A DNA stretch of 64,000 bases. Origin: Pontixanthobacter rizhaonensis (GTDB lineage: Bacteria > Pseudomonadota > Alphaproteobacteria > Sphingomonadales > Sphingomonadaceae). Within the stretch, counting starts at the first letter, position 1. Every line of letters begins with the position of its first letter. The position numbers and the translations under genes are program-made. Below are positions 56,037 to 63,929 of this stretch, one piece after another. A model generated the notes under the pieces. It was given only the letters and a program-made list of their open reading frames with translations. It ran no database searches and was not told where the DNA came from. The DNA is taken from positions 795,001 to 859,000 of the forward strand of contig NZ_JABCRE010000002.1 in assembly GCF_012972675.1 (NCBI RefSeq). The letters are read 5' to 3'.

Positions 56037-56646
56037 TGGCCGTTAGCGCCTCAAGATAAGGCCGGATCACAGTGGCCACGCCGCCGCGCTCAGCATGATG
56101 CGCGATTTCAGACGCTGTTGCTTTGCGCTGCCGGATTGCCTCTTGCAACCCTTCTAGCGCTACCGATTGCCCAACGGTACGGCGATGGCGGAAACAATCT
56201 GCGATGGTTTTCGCAACGCCGAAAACCTTCACCGGGACGCCCTCGATTGAAACGTCCATGACATCATCTTTGAGCAGGGCCTCGGTGAAACGCACGGTTT
56301 TGAGTGGCGGATTGCCATCCTTTGGCGTCCAATCATTGGCGCCGATTGCCATCCACACAGATCGGGGCAGCTGATCGGTCAGTTCATGATAGGCGAGGGC
56401 GGACACAAGGCAAATGACTCCCTTCGGAACACGTTTTGCCGCTTCCGCTAGGCTATGATTAGCATCAAGCGGTGCGTCCGGCAGCTGGTACATGCCCCTT
56501 GAGAGGCGAACGACCTCGCCATCGTCCAGCATACGGCCAATGGTCGCTGCTGTGATTCCTGCTGCCTTAAACTCGGACAGACGGACGATCCCCTGCTTAC
56601 CAAGGACTGTTTTTGCTAGATCGCGCTGTGTACCGGTTGTCGGCAT
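56029..56646 (-). CDS. abiEi: AbiEi-family antitoxin
   Basis: 205 residues. The N-terminal winged-helix part (TVLGKQGIVRLSEFKAAGI, then RMLDDGEVVRLSRGMYQL) is the AbiEi DNA-binding domain that autoregulates the operon. The remainder (CLVSALAYHELTDQLP, VFGVAKTIADCFRHR) is the antitoxin C-terminal domain. ATG 56,646 gives the normal length. The upstream in-frame extension (30 residues) is not family-like. Its 3' end overlaps the toxin start by 8 bp. Confidence 0.88.
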   Translation of the reverse strand: MPTTGTQRDLAKTVLGKQGIVRLSEFKAAGITAATIGRMLDDGEVVRLSRGMYQLPDAPLDANHSLAEAAKRVPKGVICLVSALAYHELTDQLPRSVWMAIGANDWTPKDGNPPLKTVRFTEALLKDDVMDVSIEGVPVKVFGVAKTIADCFRHRRTVGQSVALEGLQEAIRQRKATASEIAHHAERGGVATVIRPYLEALTANG

Positions 56647-56816
56647 TGATATAAAACCACCAATCTCTGGGCCTGGACTGTGAGGTTTTGTATCACTAAG
56701 GTATGCGCAGGTAAAGTGCGCGTTTTTAGAAGGCATTTAGATTATAGATGGGAAATCATTGATCCTGTTTCCTCGAATTGGCAAAAACCTGTTTCATTCC
56801 TCCAGACTGGAATATT

Positions 56817-58655
56817 ATGAGCAACGATTGGCATCCGACACAAGCGATTGGACCTGATGGTCATCGAGCAGACGTCCAGGATGTAGCAAATGGTCTAAAA
56901 TGTCGCTGTGTTTGCTTCGAATGCGAACAGCATGTCATTGCCAAGCAAGGGCTGAAGGTAAAATGGCATTTTGCGCATCATGCACCAACCAATTGTCGTC
57001 CAAGCCCTGAGTCGGAACTTCATTTTTATGCAAAATCTCTATTAGCCGAACGCCTTTGGTGTTGGATTCCCGAAGTTGACGCAAACGCAGCGGAAGTGAC
57101 CAAGCGCATTTCAGCGCGAAGAAAATTCCAATTTGCCGAAGTCAAAGTCGAAAAGGCGGACGGAAACGTCCGCCCCGATCTGCTCTTGATCGCCAAAGGC
57201 GGGAAAATCTTGCATGTCGAAATATATGTCCGGCACAAGGTTGATACCATCAAGCTCGAAAAGCTCAGGACGCGCGGCATCTCGTCCATCGAGATCGATC
57301 TTTCAAAGCTCGATTGGGATGACCGAGCAGAATGGGAACTAGCGATCCTTGAAACTGCACCTCGGGAATGGTTGCACAATGTGAAGGCATCAGAGGCCGA
57401 GCGCGAAATGGCCGTAACAGCTACGCGGCAAGCTGAAAAACGAGCCGCCGAAATTGACGCCGAGTTCACCAGAATTTCAAAAGTCTGGAAAGCAATCCCC
57501 AAATCTTACAGCGCCCCAAGCGCGCAACTGCTTGCTGAACAGGCTCTTGCGAGGAAGCGCGGATTTCACTCCATGATAGCCCATATGCCGAAAGGCGCGG
57601 GATGCTTTCTTGTTGCACCGGAATTTTGGCAATCCCGGATTGTGAATGGATTCTTGTGGGATGGTGTCGCCGGTTCAACACGCGCATTCGAGACAAAAGA
57701 AGCCCTCGCTTGTGTCAAGGATCTTGTGCGTCCCGGTTTGAACAGAATATCGACCGAGGTCGCCGGTCGCATGAAAGAGGAATTTCCTGAATTCCAGCCT
57801 GCTTGGCATACCGTCCACAATTATCTGAAATGGCTCAAAGCTCACCATTGGATGTTCGACAAGCGTGTGGTTGGCAAGAACTGGCTGCCGTCAGGAAGCG
57901 CAATCCATCACCGGAAAGAGCAAGAAACTGCATGGGATCGTGAGCGTGAACGCAAGGCCGACATGGCCGAATGGGTCGATTACATATTGTCAAATATCCC
58001 GAATAACGAGCATCGCGAATTTGATCGCGGCAGTTGGGTTGATATGTTCGTTACCCGATATGACGAGGATGAAGCTCCGGCCCTGCTTGAAGAGATTCAC
58101 GAAATGGTGGTCGGTGGTCAAGTTCTTGCTGATGATCTCCTCGAATTGCCATTGCTGGCCGAATATGAGCGACAGGAGCAGTCACAAGCCAAGCGGCGGA
58201 TCGAAAAGGAACAAAGGCGCCTGGCTGAATTGGAGCGGTCCCAACGCGAAAGCAGAATTCTATCGTTGCGCCAGAAGGCTGAACTGGTTTTTGGAACCGA
58301 AGCCCAGCTCTGGCTTGAAACCGGATGTAAACATTTTCAAGATCAGACACCGCTCGTGGTAGTAGAGGCTTCAGATGATGGACTTGAGCAAGCCCTTGAA
58401 GAATTACAGCGCTTGCATCGGCAACGAAAAGACGCCGCCGACCGCAATGCCGCGGAAGCACGGCAAAAAACGATGCTGGAAAAGAATTGCGCGGAACTGG
58501 CGGAATTAGCTAGCAAGCGAACTAGCGATCCAGCCAGGGCAAACCTGTGGTGCAGATCATCCCATCCTAAACTGGGTGGTCAACGACCATTTGATTTTTG
58601 CGTGGATGAACGGACTTTGCGAATATGCAAAGATATCATGCCATCTAAACTGTAA
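56817..58655 (+). CDS. CoiA-like nuclease protein
   Basis: 612 residues. The N-terminal region has a zinc-finger-like CVCFEC (31-36) and KWHFAHH (49-55), then ESELHFYAK (65-73) and the nuclease core RPDLLL (119-124) and HVEIYV (133-138). This is the arrangement of CoiA-type competence proteins, a PD-(D/E)XK relative. The remaining 450 residues include a basic helical region and long charged helices (about 460-575). A role in competence is unlikely here; island location suggests DNA handling or defence. ATG 56,817 is preferred to an upstream TTG. Confidence 0.65.
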   Translation: MSNDWHPTQAIGPDGHRADVQDVANGLKCRCVCFECEQHVIAKQGLKVKWHFAHHAPTNCRPSPESELHFYAKSLLAERLWCWIPEVDANAAEVTKRISARRKFQFAEVKVEKADGNVRPDLLLIAKGGKILHVEIYVRHKVDTIKLEKLRTRGISSIEIDLSKLDWDDRAEWELAILETAPREWLHNVKASEAEREMAVTATRQAEKRAAEIDAEFTRISKVWKAIPKSYSAPSAQLLAEQALARKRGFHSMIAHMPKGAGCFLVAPEFWQSRIVNGFLWDGVAGSTRAFETKEALACVKDLVRPGLNRISTEVAGRMKEEFPEFQPAWHTVHNYLKWLKAHHWMFDKRVVGKNWLPSGSAIHHRKEQETAWDRERERKADMAEWVDYILSNIPNNEHREFDRGSWVDMFVTRYDEDEAPALLEEIHEMVVGGQVLADDLLELPLLAEYERQEQSQAKRRIEKEQRRLAELERSQRESRILSLRQKAELVFGTEAQLWLETGCKHFQDQTPLVVVEASDDGLEQALEELQRLHRQRKDAADRNAAEARQKTMLEKNCAELAELASKRTSDPARANLWCRSSHPKLGGQRPFDFCVDERTLRICKDIMPSKL

Positions 58656-58658
58656 TAG

Positions 58659-59297
58659 CTACAGGCGCTTGAACGCCCATAAATGCTCATAAAGTTCTGA
58701 AAGGCAAACCGCTTTCTCTGCCGAAAAGCCAGCTTTGCGCAGAGCAGCTCTGAGCTCGCCTTGAGGAATCTCCTGCCGACCTTCCCGCACCAGCGCGTAG
58801 AATCTTCTCCAATCCAATGGGTGCAATGATGATGTGTTCGCCAAGACCATAAAACTATCAAGGAGCGAGGCTGTGCGCTTCGTCATGGTAAATCGGTGAT
58901 GGTCGTTTGAAACTATGCGCAGGCGCAGCCGAGCGCCGTAAGTCTTGTTGTAAACTTTGAGCAATTCGCTTGTTAGGTGCTTGGCAGCCTCGCAATACAC
59001 GTTGCGCGTAGGCGGGTCAGGAGACCAATCGCTGGCTCTGACTTCGACAGCTATGCGATTTGAATTGTCTCGGTGCGCTATCAGCTGGAAACCAAGTCTG
59101 TCATGAGGATTTTCTTCCTTGAATCGGAAATTGATAATCTCAAGGTCCGGGCTACCCGCACTTTCTCGCATATCCTCTACATCAAAATGATCTGATTTCC
59201 TTCCTATTTCGGCCATCCTTCCGAGGAAATCAGAAGGCTCAATAGCTACAGCTATATCAATCGCGGGCAATAGTTCAGGCATGACAATTCTTAGCAT
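58659..59297 (-). CDS. Protein of unknown function
   Basis: 212 residues with no recognised family, signal peptide or membrane segment. The central part (ARLRLRIVSNDHHRFTMTKRTASLL) is basic. The C-terminal 60 residues (MVLANTSSLHPLDWRRFYALVREGRQ and on) look like a helical domain. It ends 3 bp from the convergent CoiA-like gene's stop. Start ATG 59,297 or an ATG five codons later. Confidence 0.6.
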   Translation of the reverse strand: MLRIVMPELLPAIDIAVAIEPSDFLGRMAEIGRKSDHFDVEDMRESAGSPDLEIINFRFKEENPHDRLGFQLIAHRDNSNRIAVEVRASDWSPDPPTRNVYCEAAKHLTSELLKVYNKTYGARLRLRIVSNDHHRFTMTKRTASLLDSFMVLANTSSLHPLDWRRFYALVREGRQEIPQGELRAALRKAGFSAEKAVCLSELYEHLWAFKRL

Positions 59298-60004
59298 GAC
59301 CTACATGTCGATCAAAAGTTGATTTTGAAGGATCAGTCGATCCGGTTTTTGAATTTGTGCTTTCGTCCAAAACAGTAGTTTTTGAACACGCATAGATATT
59401 AGATTTTGTTAGATTTGAGCATATATAGGTGTTCGGTAGTGAGCGTGAATTGCCATTTCATGCTGGCTACGGGCGCTGCCTGGCGGCGACCCGCTCTATT
59501 CGCTGCGCGAACCAAGCCTATAGTCTTGGCCCATACGGGTGACGATCGGGAGCGTGGAAAATGAGCGGGATTTTTTAAGGACGCACTCTTTCCCGCTGCG
59601 CTCCTTGAGGGTGCGGCTTTTTTTTCTGACCCGCAGGCACTCTTGCCTCTCTCCTTGCCCGGTGGGCGCTGGCGCACATTTGCGCGCGCACACCACCGCA
59701 CGGCGTCGCGCCGTGCAAGGGTGCCGTCTTTATCAGGCCGCTTCGCGGATAGGATAATCGCGATTGTTTGCGATTGATATGGACGGCGCGGACGCGCCGG
59801 CGTTGTTTTCCGGCTCCGACGAGTCGGGGTGGGCGGCGCTCCCGGCTAGGCCCGCCGCGCTCAGGCGCAACCCGGCCTTTCAGGACCGGGTATTCCTCTT
59901 TGTTCCATCCCTTCGGGTGCGCCTGACCGCTTGATGCGGGCCTTTCTGGTCGCTCTTGCCGCCCACCCCGCCTCTCCGGGGCCGGTTGCGGCAGTTTTGG
60001 GGCG
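59298..60004. other. Palindrome-rich region without a convincing gene
   Basis: About 700 bp between the unknown protein and ardC. The first 100 bp is AT-rich; from about 59,560 it becomes GC-rich and contains at least six inverted repeats: 59,564-59,597, 59,582-59,615, 59,698-59,716, 59,756-59,775, 59,785-59,798, 59,816-59,827 and a nested one at 59,861-59,926. Reading frames here are low-complexity, Arg/Pro-rich and without start-site support. Position before an ardC gene fits a transfer-origin or leading-region single-strand promoter. Confidence 0.55.
59582..59625 (+). terminator. Possible intrinsic terminator / attenuator hairpin
   Basis: CGCACTC (59,582-59,588) pairs with GAGGGTGCG (59,607-59,615) with a small bulge, followed by GC and eight Ts (59,618-59,625). 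An alternative stem, AGCGGGA (59,564-59,570) with TCCCGCT (59,591-59,597), uses overlapping bases, so the two are mutually exclusive as in attenuators. Confidence 0.45.
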
Positions 60005-61033
60005 ATGGAGGCGGTTATGTTGCATGAAAATTCTAGGATTTCGGATAGCGGCACGGGCAGGAATGCGAAGGCTAAGCGCGCTTCGCGCACGGCGCGCAAG
60101 ACCCGCCGTGGCGGTAGGGCAGAGCCGAAAGTGTCACTTTATGATGAAGTGACCGCGCAGATTATCGCGCAGCTTGAGGAAGGCATTTTTCCTTGGGTGA
60201 AGCCTTGGAACAGCGGCAACGCCGTGACCGGATTGCCGCGCAACGCGATTTCGGGGCGGCATTATTCGGGCATCAATATTCTTATTCTGTGGGGCGCTGT
60301 CATTGATGGCGGCTATCCCTCGCAGGACTGGCTGACATTCCGGCAAGCCTTGGCCGCTGGCGGATGCGTCCGCAAGGGCGAGAAGGGCCGGACGATCTTT
60401 TACGCCGACCGCTTCACGCCAGATGATGACAGAAAACAGGAAGGCGAGGGCGGCGTTGGTGACAGCGATGCACCGCGCTCGATTCCGTTTCTCAAACGCT
60501 TTACGGTATTTAATGCCGCGCAGTGCGATGGCTTGCCGGAGCGGTTGACCGCCGAACCCGCGCCTTTGCCGGAACGCGAATTGCACGATCAGGCCGAGGC
60601 TCTGATTGACGCGACAAAAGCGGATTTTAGGACGGGCGGGACGAAAGCCTTTTACAATGTTGGTGCCGATTTTGTGCAGGTTCCCCCGCAGCCAGCTTTT
60701 ACTAATCAAATCGACTATTACCGCACGGCCTTGCACGAACTTGGTCATTGGACGGGTCACAAGACCCGCCTTGGCCGCGACCAGTCGGGTAGTTTCGGGA
60801 CCGCGCTCTATGCGCGGGAGGAACTGTGCGCCGAACTGGCCTCCGCCTTTCTCTGCGCGGCGCTCGGCATCGTGCCGACCGTTCGCCATGCCGATTATCT
60901 CGGCTCATGGCTGGCGGTATTACGGCAGGACAATCGCGCCATTTTCAAAGCCGCCAGTCAGGCCAGCAAGGCGGCGGATTATCTGCTGGCGTTTACCGAC
61001 CAAGTGCCTTTCCGTTCGGAGTGCGCGGCATGA
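60005..61033 (+). CDS. ardC: ArdC-family antirestriction protein
   Basis: 342 residues in two parts. The N-terminal ssDNA-binding domain is typical of ArdC (DEVTAQIIAQLEEGIFPWVK, then RHYSGINILIL). The C-terminal zincin-like metallopeptidase domain has HELGH at 244-248 with GHKTRLGR following. ArdC is expressed early in conjugation, binds single-stranded DNA and protects incoming DNA from restriction. ATG 60,005 or 60,017. The stop overlaps the next ATG (ATGA). Confidence 0.9.
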   Translation: MEAVMLHENSRISDSGTGRNAKAKRASRTARKTRRGGRAEPKVSLYDEVTAQIIAQLEEGIFPWVKPWNSGNAVTGLPRNAISGRHYSGINILILWGAVIDGGYPSQDWLTFRQALAAGGCVRKGEKGRTIFYADRFTPDDDRKQEGEGGVGDSDAPRSIPFLKRFTVFNAAQCDGLPERLTAEPAPLPERELHDQAEALIDATKADFRTGGTKAFYNVGADFVQVPPQPAFTNQIDYYRTALHELGHWTGHKTRLGRDQSGSFGTALYAREELCAELASAFLCAALGIVPTVRHADYLGSWLAVLRQDNRAIFKAASQASKAADYLLAFTDQVPFRSECAA

Positions 61034-61245
61034 GCAGGGTAGCGCCAGATGATGCCGCCGCGCCGCTGGAAGCGGAGCAGACGCCAATCGGTGTCCAGAC
61101 TTTGGTGTCCGGCGTTGCGCCGATCACGCCAGCCGAGAGGCTGGCGATGCGCGCCAACGCGCCGATGGAACCCAAAAAGGCCCAGCGGCCCGCCGATCAC
61201 GGCCTGTTCGACACCAATAGCCGCAACCAGATCGAGATGTTCTGA
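61030..61245 (+). CDS. Small protein coupled to ardC
   Basis: 71 residues, acidic at the N-terminus (MSRVAPDDAAAPLEAEQTP) with a conserved-looking end DTNSRNQIEMF. No family recognised. It overlaps the ardC stop (ATGA), and the DUF2958 gene follows 13 bp after it. The short C-terminal NQIEMF recalls small companions of ardC in sphingomonad plasmids, but this is not verified. Confidence 0.55.
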   Translation: MSRVAPDDAAAPLEAEQTPIGVQTLVSGVAPITPAERLAMRANAPMEPKKAQRPADHGLFDTNSRNQIEMF

Positions 61246-61258
61246 AAGGAGTTTTGCC

Positions 61259-61630
61259 ATGATGCTACTCACCCAAGATCACAGAAAACGCCTGGTCGCC
61301 AACGGCCAGAATCGCGGCGATCATGTGCCCGTTGTCAAATTCTTCAATCCGGTTGGCGCAGCCACTTGGCTGCTTTCGGAACTGGATAGCGATGGCGATA
61401 CCTTGTTCGGTCTGGCCGATCTGGGGTTCGGCTGCGCTGAACTCGGATCAGTCAGCCTGTCCGAGATTGCATCTCTGACCTTACCATTTGGCTTGTCCAT
61501 CGAGCGCGATCTGCATTTTGAAGCGCGCTTTCCGCTCACCGTTTACGCCGATGCGGCCCGACTGGTCGGGCGCATCACCGAGGATGAAGCGCGGCTTGAA
61601 GCCGCCGCTTTGGCCCAAGCCCATGAATAA
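61259..61630 (+). CDS. DUF2958 protein
   Basis: 123 residues matching DUF2958 (LTQDHRKRLVANGQ, PVVKFFNPVGAATWLL, LFGLADLGFGCAELGSVSL). Function unknown; the family is common on conjugative plasmids and ICEs. AAAGGAG (61,245-61,251) lies 8 bp before the ATG and overlaps the stop of the 71-residue gene. A second ATG one codon later is possible. Confidence 0.85.
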   Translation: MMLLTQDHRKRLVANGQNRGDHVPVVKFFNPVGAATWLLSELDSDGDTLFGLADLGFGCAELGSVSLSEIASLTLPFGLSIERDLHFEARFPLTVYADAARLVGRITEDEARLEAAALAQAHE

Positions 61631-61680
61631 CACCCCCTTCCGCCGCCTTGCCCACCCCTCCGGTCAAGGCGCGGCAGACC

Positions 61681-61755
61681 CCGCATGGCAATCCCGCCAT
61701 GCGGACCACCGGCCCCGCTTCCACCGCCACCCCCGTATGCAACGGGAGCGGGGCC
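61681..61755 (+). other. Tandem hairpins in the parB leader
   Basis: First hairpin: CCGCATGGC (61,681-61,689) with GCCATGCGG (61,696-61,704), perfect 9 bp. Second: GGCCCCGCT (61,711-61,719) with AGCGGGGCC (61,747-61,755), enclosing CCCGT (61,732-61,736) with ACGGG (61,742-61,746). They fill the 156-bp gap before the ParB-like gene. Neither is followed by a T-tract. Candidate attenuator, RNA thermosensor or ParB-type binding site. Confidence 0.55.
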
Positions 61756-61786
61756 AACCACTAGAAACTCACGAAGGAGAATATCA

Positions 61787-63580
61787 ATGCAACTCGAAAA
61801 TATAGACCTCGCCAAACTCTCGGTGTCACCGGCCAATATGCGAAACGCCAAAAAGCCGCCCGACATTAGCGATATATTGCCCTCGGTGCGGGTGCGCGGC
61901 GTTCTTGTGCCGCTCTTGGTTCGTCCCAACGGCAGCGCCGATAGTTTTGAGATTGTTGCGGGACGGCGGCGCTATCATGCTGCAACCACCGTGGCCGAAG
62001 AAGGCGGCAGCGATGGACCGCTCCCCTGCGCGATACTCGAAGAAGGCGACGATGCCGCCGCTTTGGAAGCGTCACTCATTGAAAACCTTGTTCGCGAAAA
62101 TCCCGACGAGGTTACGCAGTGGGAGCAGTTTACGCAATTGGTTAAGAAGGGCCGAAAGGCCAGCGAGATTGCCGATACATTCGGGATGGATGAAAAGACC
62201 GTGGGGCGCATTCTTGCTCTTGGCAATCTGTTGCCGCCCATTCGTAACGCCTATCGCCGTGAAGAAATTGATGCCGCCACCGTGCGCCACCTGACCTTGG
62301 CCAGCAAGGCGCAGCAAAAGGCATGGCTGGCTTTGTTCAAAGATGAAGAAGCCTATGCGCCGCGCGGGAGCCAGCTCAAGGCATGGCTGTTTGGCGGCGC
62401 GTCGATTTCCACGTCCGCTGCGATCTTTGATATGGCGGAGTTCAAGGGGCAGGTTGTGTCTGACCTGTTTGCCGAAGATGGCTATTTTGCCGATGCCGAC
62501 CAGTTTTGGGAAGCGCAGACAGCCGCCATCGAGACGAAGAAAGCGGCATATCTGGAGGATGGCTGGAGCGATGTGCAGGTCATCCCGCAAGACAGCTATT
62601 TCCAGACGTGGGACCATGAAAAGACCACCAAGCGCAAAGGAGGCCGCGTCTATATTGATGTCAGCGCCAAGGGCGAGGTGACGTTCCACGAAGGCTATCT
62701 GACCGCCAAGGAAGCGCGGGTGCGGGAAACCGGACAGACGGACAGCAAAGCGGATAAACCAGCGCGTCCCGAAATTACCGGACCAATGGCGGAATATGTC
62801 GATCTGCACCGCCACGCTGCTGTCCGCTGTGAACTCGCCGCCAGCCCTTACGTCGCGCTGCGCGTCATGGTGGCCCATGCGATTTGCGGTTCGCCATTGT
62901 GGAATGTGAAAGCGCAGGAGCAGCGCAGCCGCAAGGAAGCTATCACCGAAAGCATCGAAACCAGTGTGGCGGAAGCGCGTTTTGACGAGCGCCGCCGTGC
63001 GGTGCTGGCGGTGCTTGGCTTTGACGCCGACGAACCCACCGTTACGCTCGGCCACGAGACGCGCAACGGTATGAGCGGCTTGTTGCTTCGCCTGCTCGAT
63101 GTGCCCGATGCTGTCGTGATGGAGATATTGGGTGTGGTCATGGCCGAAACGTTGGCCGCTGGCAGCGAACTGGTCGAAACCTTGGGCGTCCATCTTGATG
63201 TCGAGATGGTGGATTACTGGACAGCCGATGAAGCGTTCTTTGATTTTGTCCGTGACCGTGAAGTCTTGACCGCGCTTTTGGGCGAAGTTGGCGGGGCCAG
63301 CATTGCTGCTGCGAACGCCAGCGAAAAGACCAAGACAGTGAAGGGGATTATCAGTGACCATCTGACCGGCGAGAATGGCCGCGCAAAACAGGAAGCGTGG
63401 GTTCCGCGCTGGATGGCGTTTCCGCCATCGGCCTACACCGAGCGCGGCGGTGTCGGAACGGTGGCCGCTGCTGAAAGAGCCAAGTGGCTGATGGAAGAGG
63501 ACGAGCCATCCGAGCCGGAACCGCAGGATGCCGACGAAACTGCGTCCACAACAGGCGAGGCCGAACGCATTGCGGCTTGA
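61787..63580 (+). CDS. parB: ParB/RepB/Spo0J-family protein with long C-terminal extension
   Basis: 597 residues. The N-terminal ParB domain has the CTPase/R-box-like EIVAGRRRYHAA (56-67) and ENLVREN (99-105), then a helix-turn-helix (KASEIADTFGMDEKTVGRIL, 124-143). The C-terminal 440 residues (about 150 onward) are not in standard ParB and are of unknown role; this long type is common on sphingomonad plasmids and ICEs. An AAGGAGA site lies 6 bp before the ATG at 61,787; a start 102 bp upstream would give a Pro-rich tail and is rejected. No ParA is nearby. Confidence 0.82.
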   Translation: MQLENIDLAKLSVSPANMRNAKKPPDISDILPSVRVRGVLVPLLVRPNGSADSFEIVAGRRRYHAATTVAEEGGSDGPLPCAILEEGDDAAALEASLIENLVRENPDEVTQWEQFTQLVKKGRKASEIADTFGMDEKTVGRILALGNLLPPIRNAYRREEIDAATVRHLTLASKAQQKAWLALFKDEEAYAPRGSQLKAWLFGGASISTSAAIFDMAEFKGQVVSDLFAEDGYFADADQFWEAQTAAIETKKAAYLEDGWSDVQVIPQDSYFQTWDHEKTTKRKGGRVYIDVSAKGEVTFHEGYLTAKEARVRETGQTDSKADKPARPEITGPMAEYVDLHRHAAVRCELAASPYVALRVMVAHAICGSPLWNVKAQEQRSRKEAITESIETSVAEARFDERRRAVLAVLGFDADEPTVTLGHETRNGMSGLLLRLLDVPDAVVMEILGVVMAETLAAGSELVETLGVHLDVEMVDYWTADEAFFDFVRDREVLTALLGEVGGASIAAANASEKTKTVKGIISDHLTGENGRAKQEAWVPRWMAFPPSAYTERGGVGTVAAAERAKWLMEEDEPSEPEPQDADETASTTGEAERIAA

Positions 63581-63628
63581 AGCATAGGCGGGCGGCTTTG
63601 CAGTCGCCCGCTCCAAAATCACCGTAAA

Positions 63629-63655
63629 GCCCCGACCGGCAGAGCCGGTTGGGGC
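63629..63655 (+). terminator. Strong stem-loop after parB
   Basis: GCCCCGACCGGC (63,629-63,640), loop AGA, then GCCGGTTGGGGC (63,644-63,655) form a 12-bp stem with one G-T pair, 49 bp after the ParB-like stop. There is no T-tract, so it may be a transcript-stabilising or pausing hairpin rather than a full terminator. Confidence 0.45.
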
Positions 63656-63929
63656 AGCGTTATGGGTGCAGTCGTCGTTGGGCGGGGCTGCGCTTTATCT
63701 GTTGGTGGAAGCGCCATCGCCTCCAACGAACAGGCTGGCAGTATTGGCGCGCTATGAGCGTCCCGATGGCCGAAATGGTCGCGGCTTTGCTGTGGTCATT
63801 GGCAGTTAGCCCGATTGGCCATTTCCATCGTAGCCTAGCGCATCCGTGTGCTTTCATGTGTTCGGTTTGTGTCAGCATGGGGGAAACGCTCCGTTCCGCA
63901 AACAGACCACGCCACATCGACCGGAGTCT

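Noticed and set aside
59740-59780. Resemblance to an IncP-type nick site near GGATAGGATAATCGC
   Set aside because: The minus strand has TATCCTATCC, but the key nick sequence ending TATCCTG followed by a pyrimidine is not matched, so no family-specific oriT can be claimed.
59575-60099. Minus-strand 174-codon frame in the palindrome-rich region, and the plus-strand frame overlapping it
   Set aside because: Arg/Pro/Gly-rich low-complexity sequence caused by GC-rich palindromes; overlaps the ardC start and has no ribosome-binding site.
62072-63622. 516-codon minus-strand frame opposite parB
   Set aside because: It is a shadow of the ParB-like gene: codon bias of the plus strand keeps the antisense frame open, and the translation has no recognisable motif.
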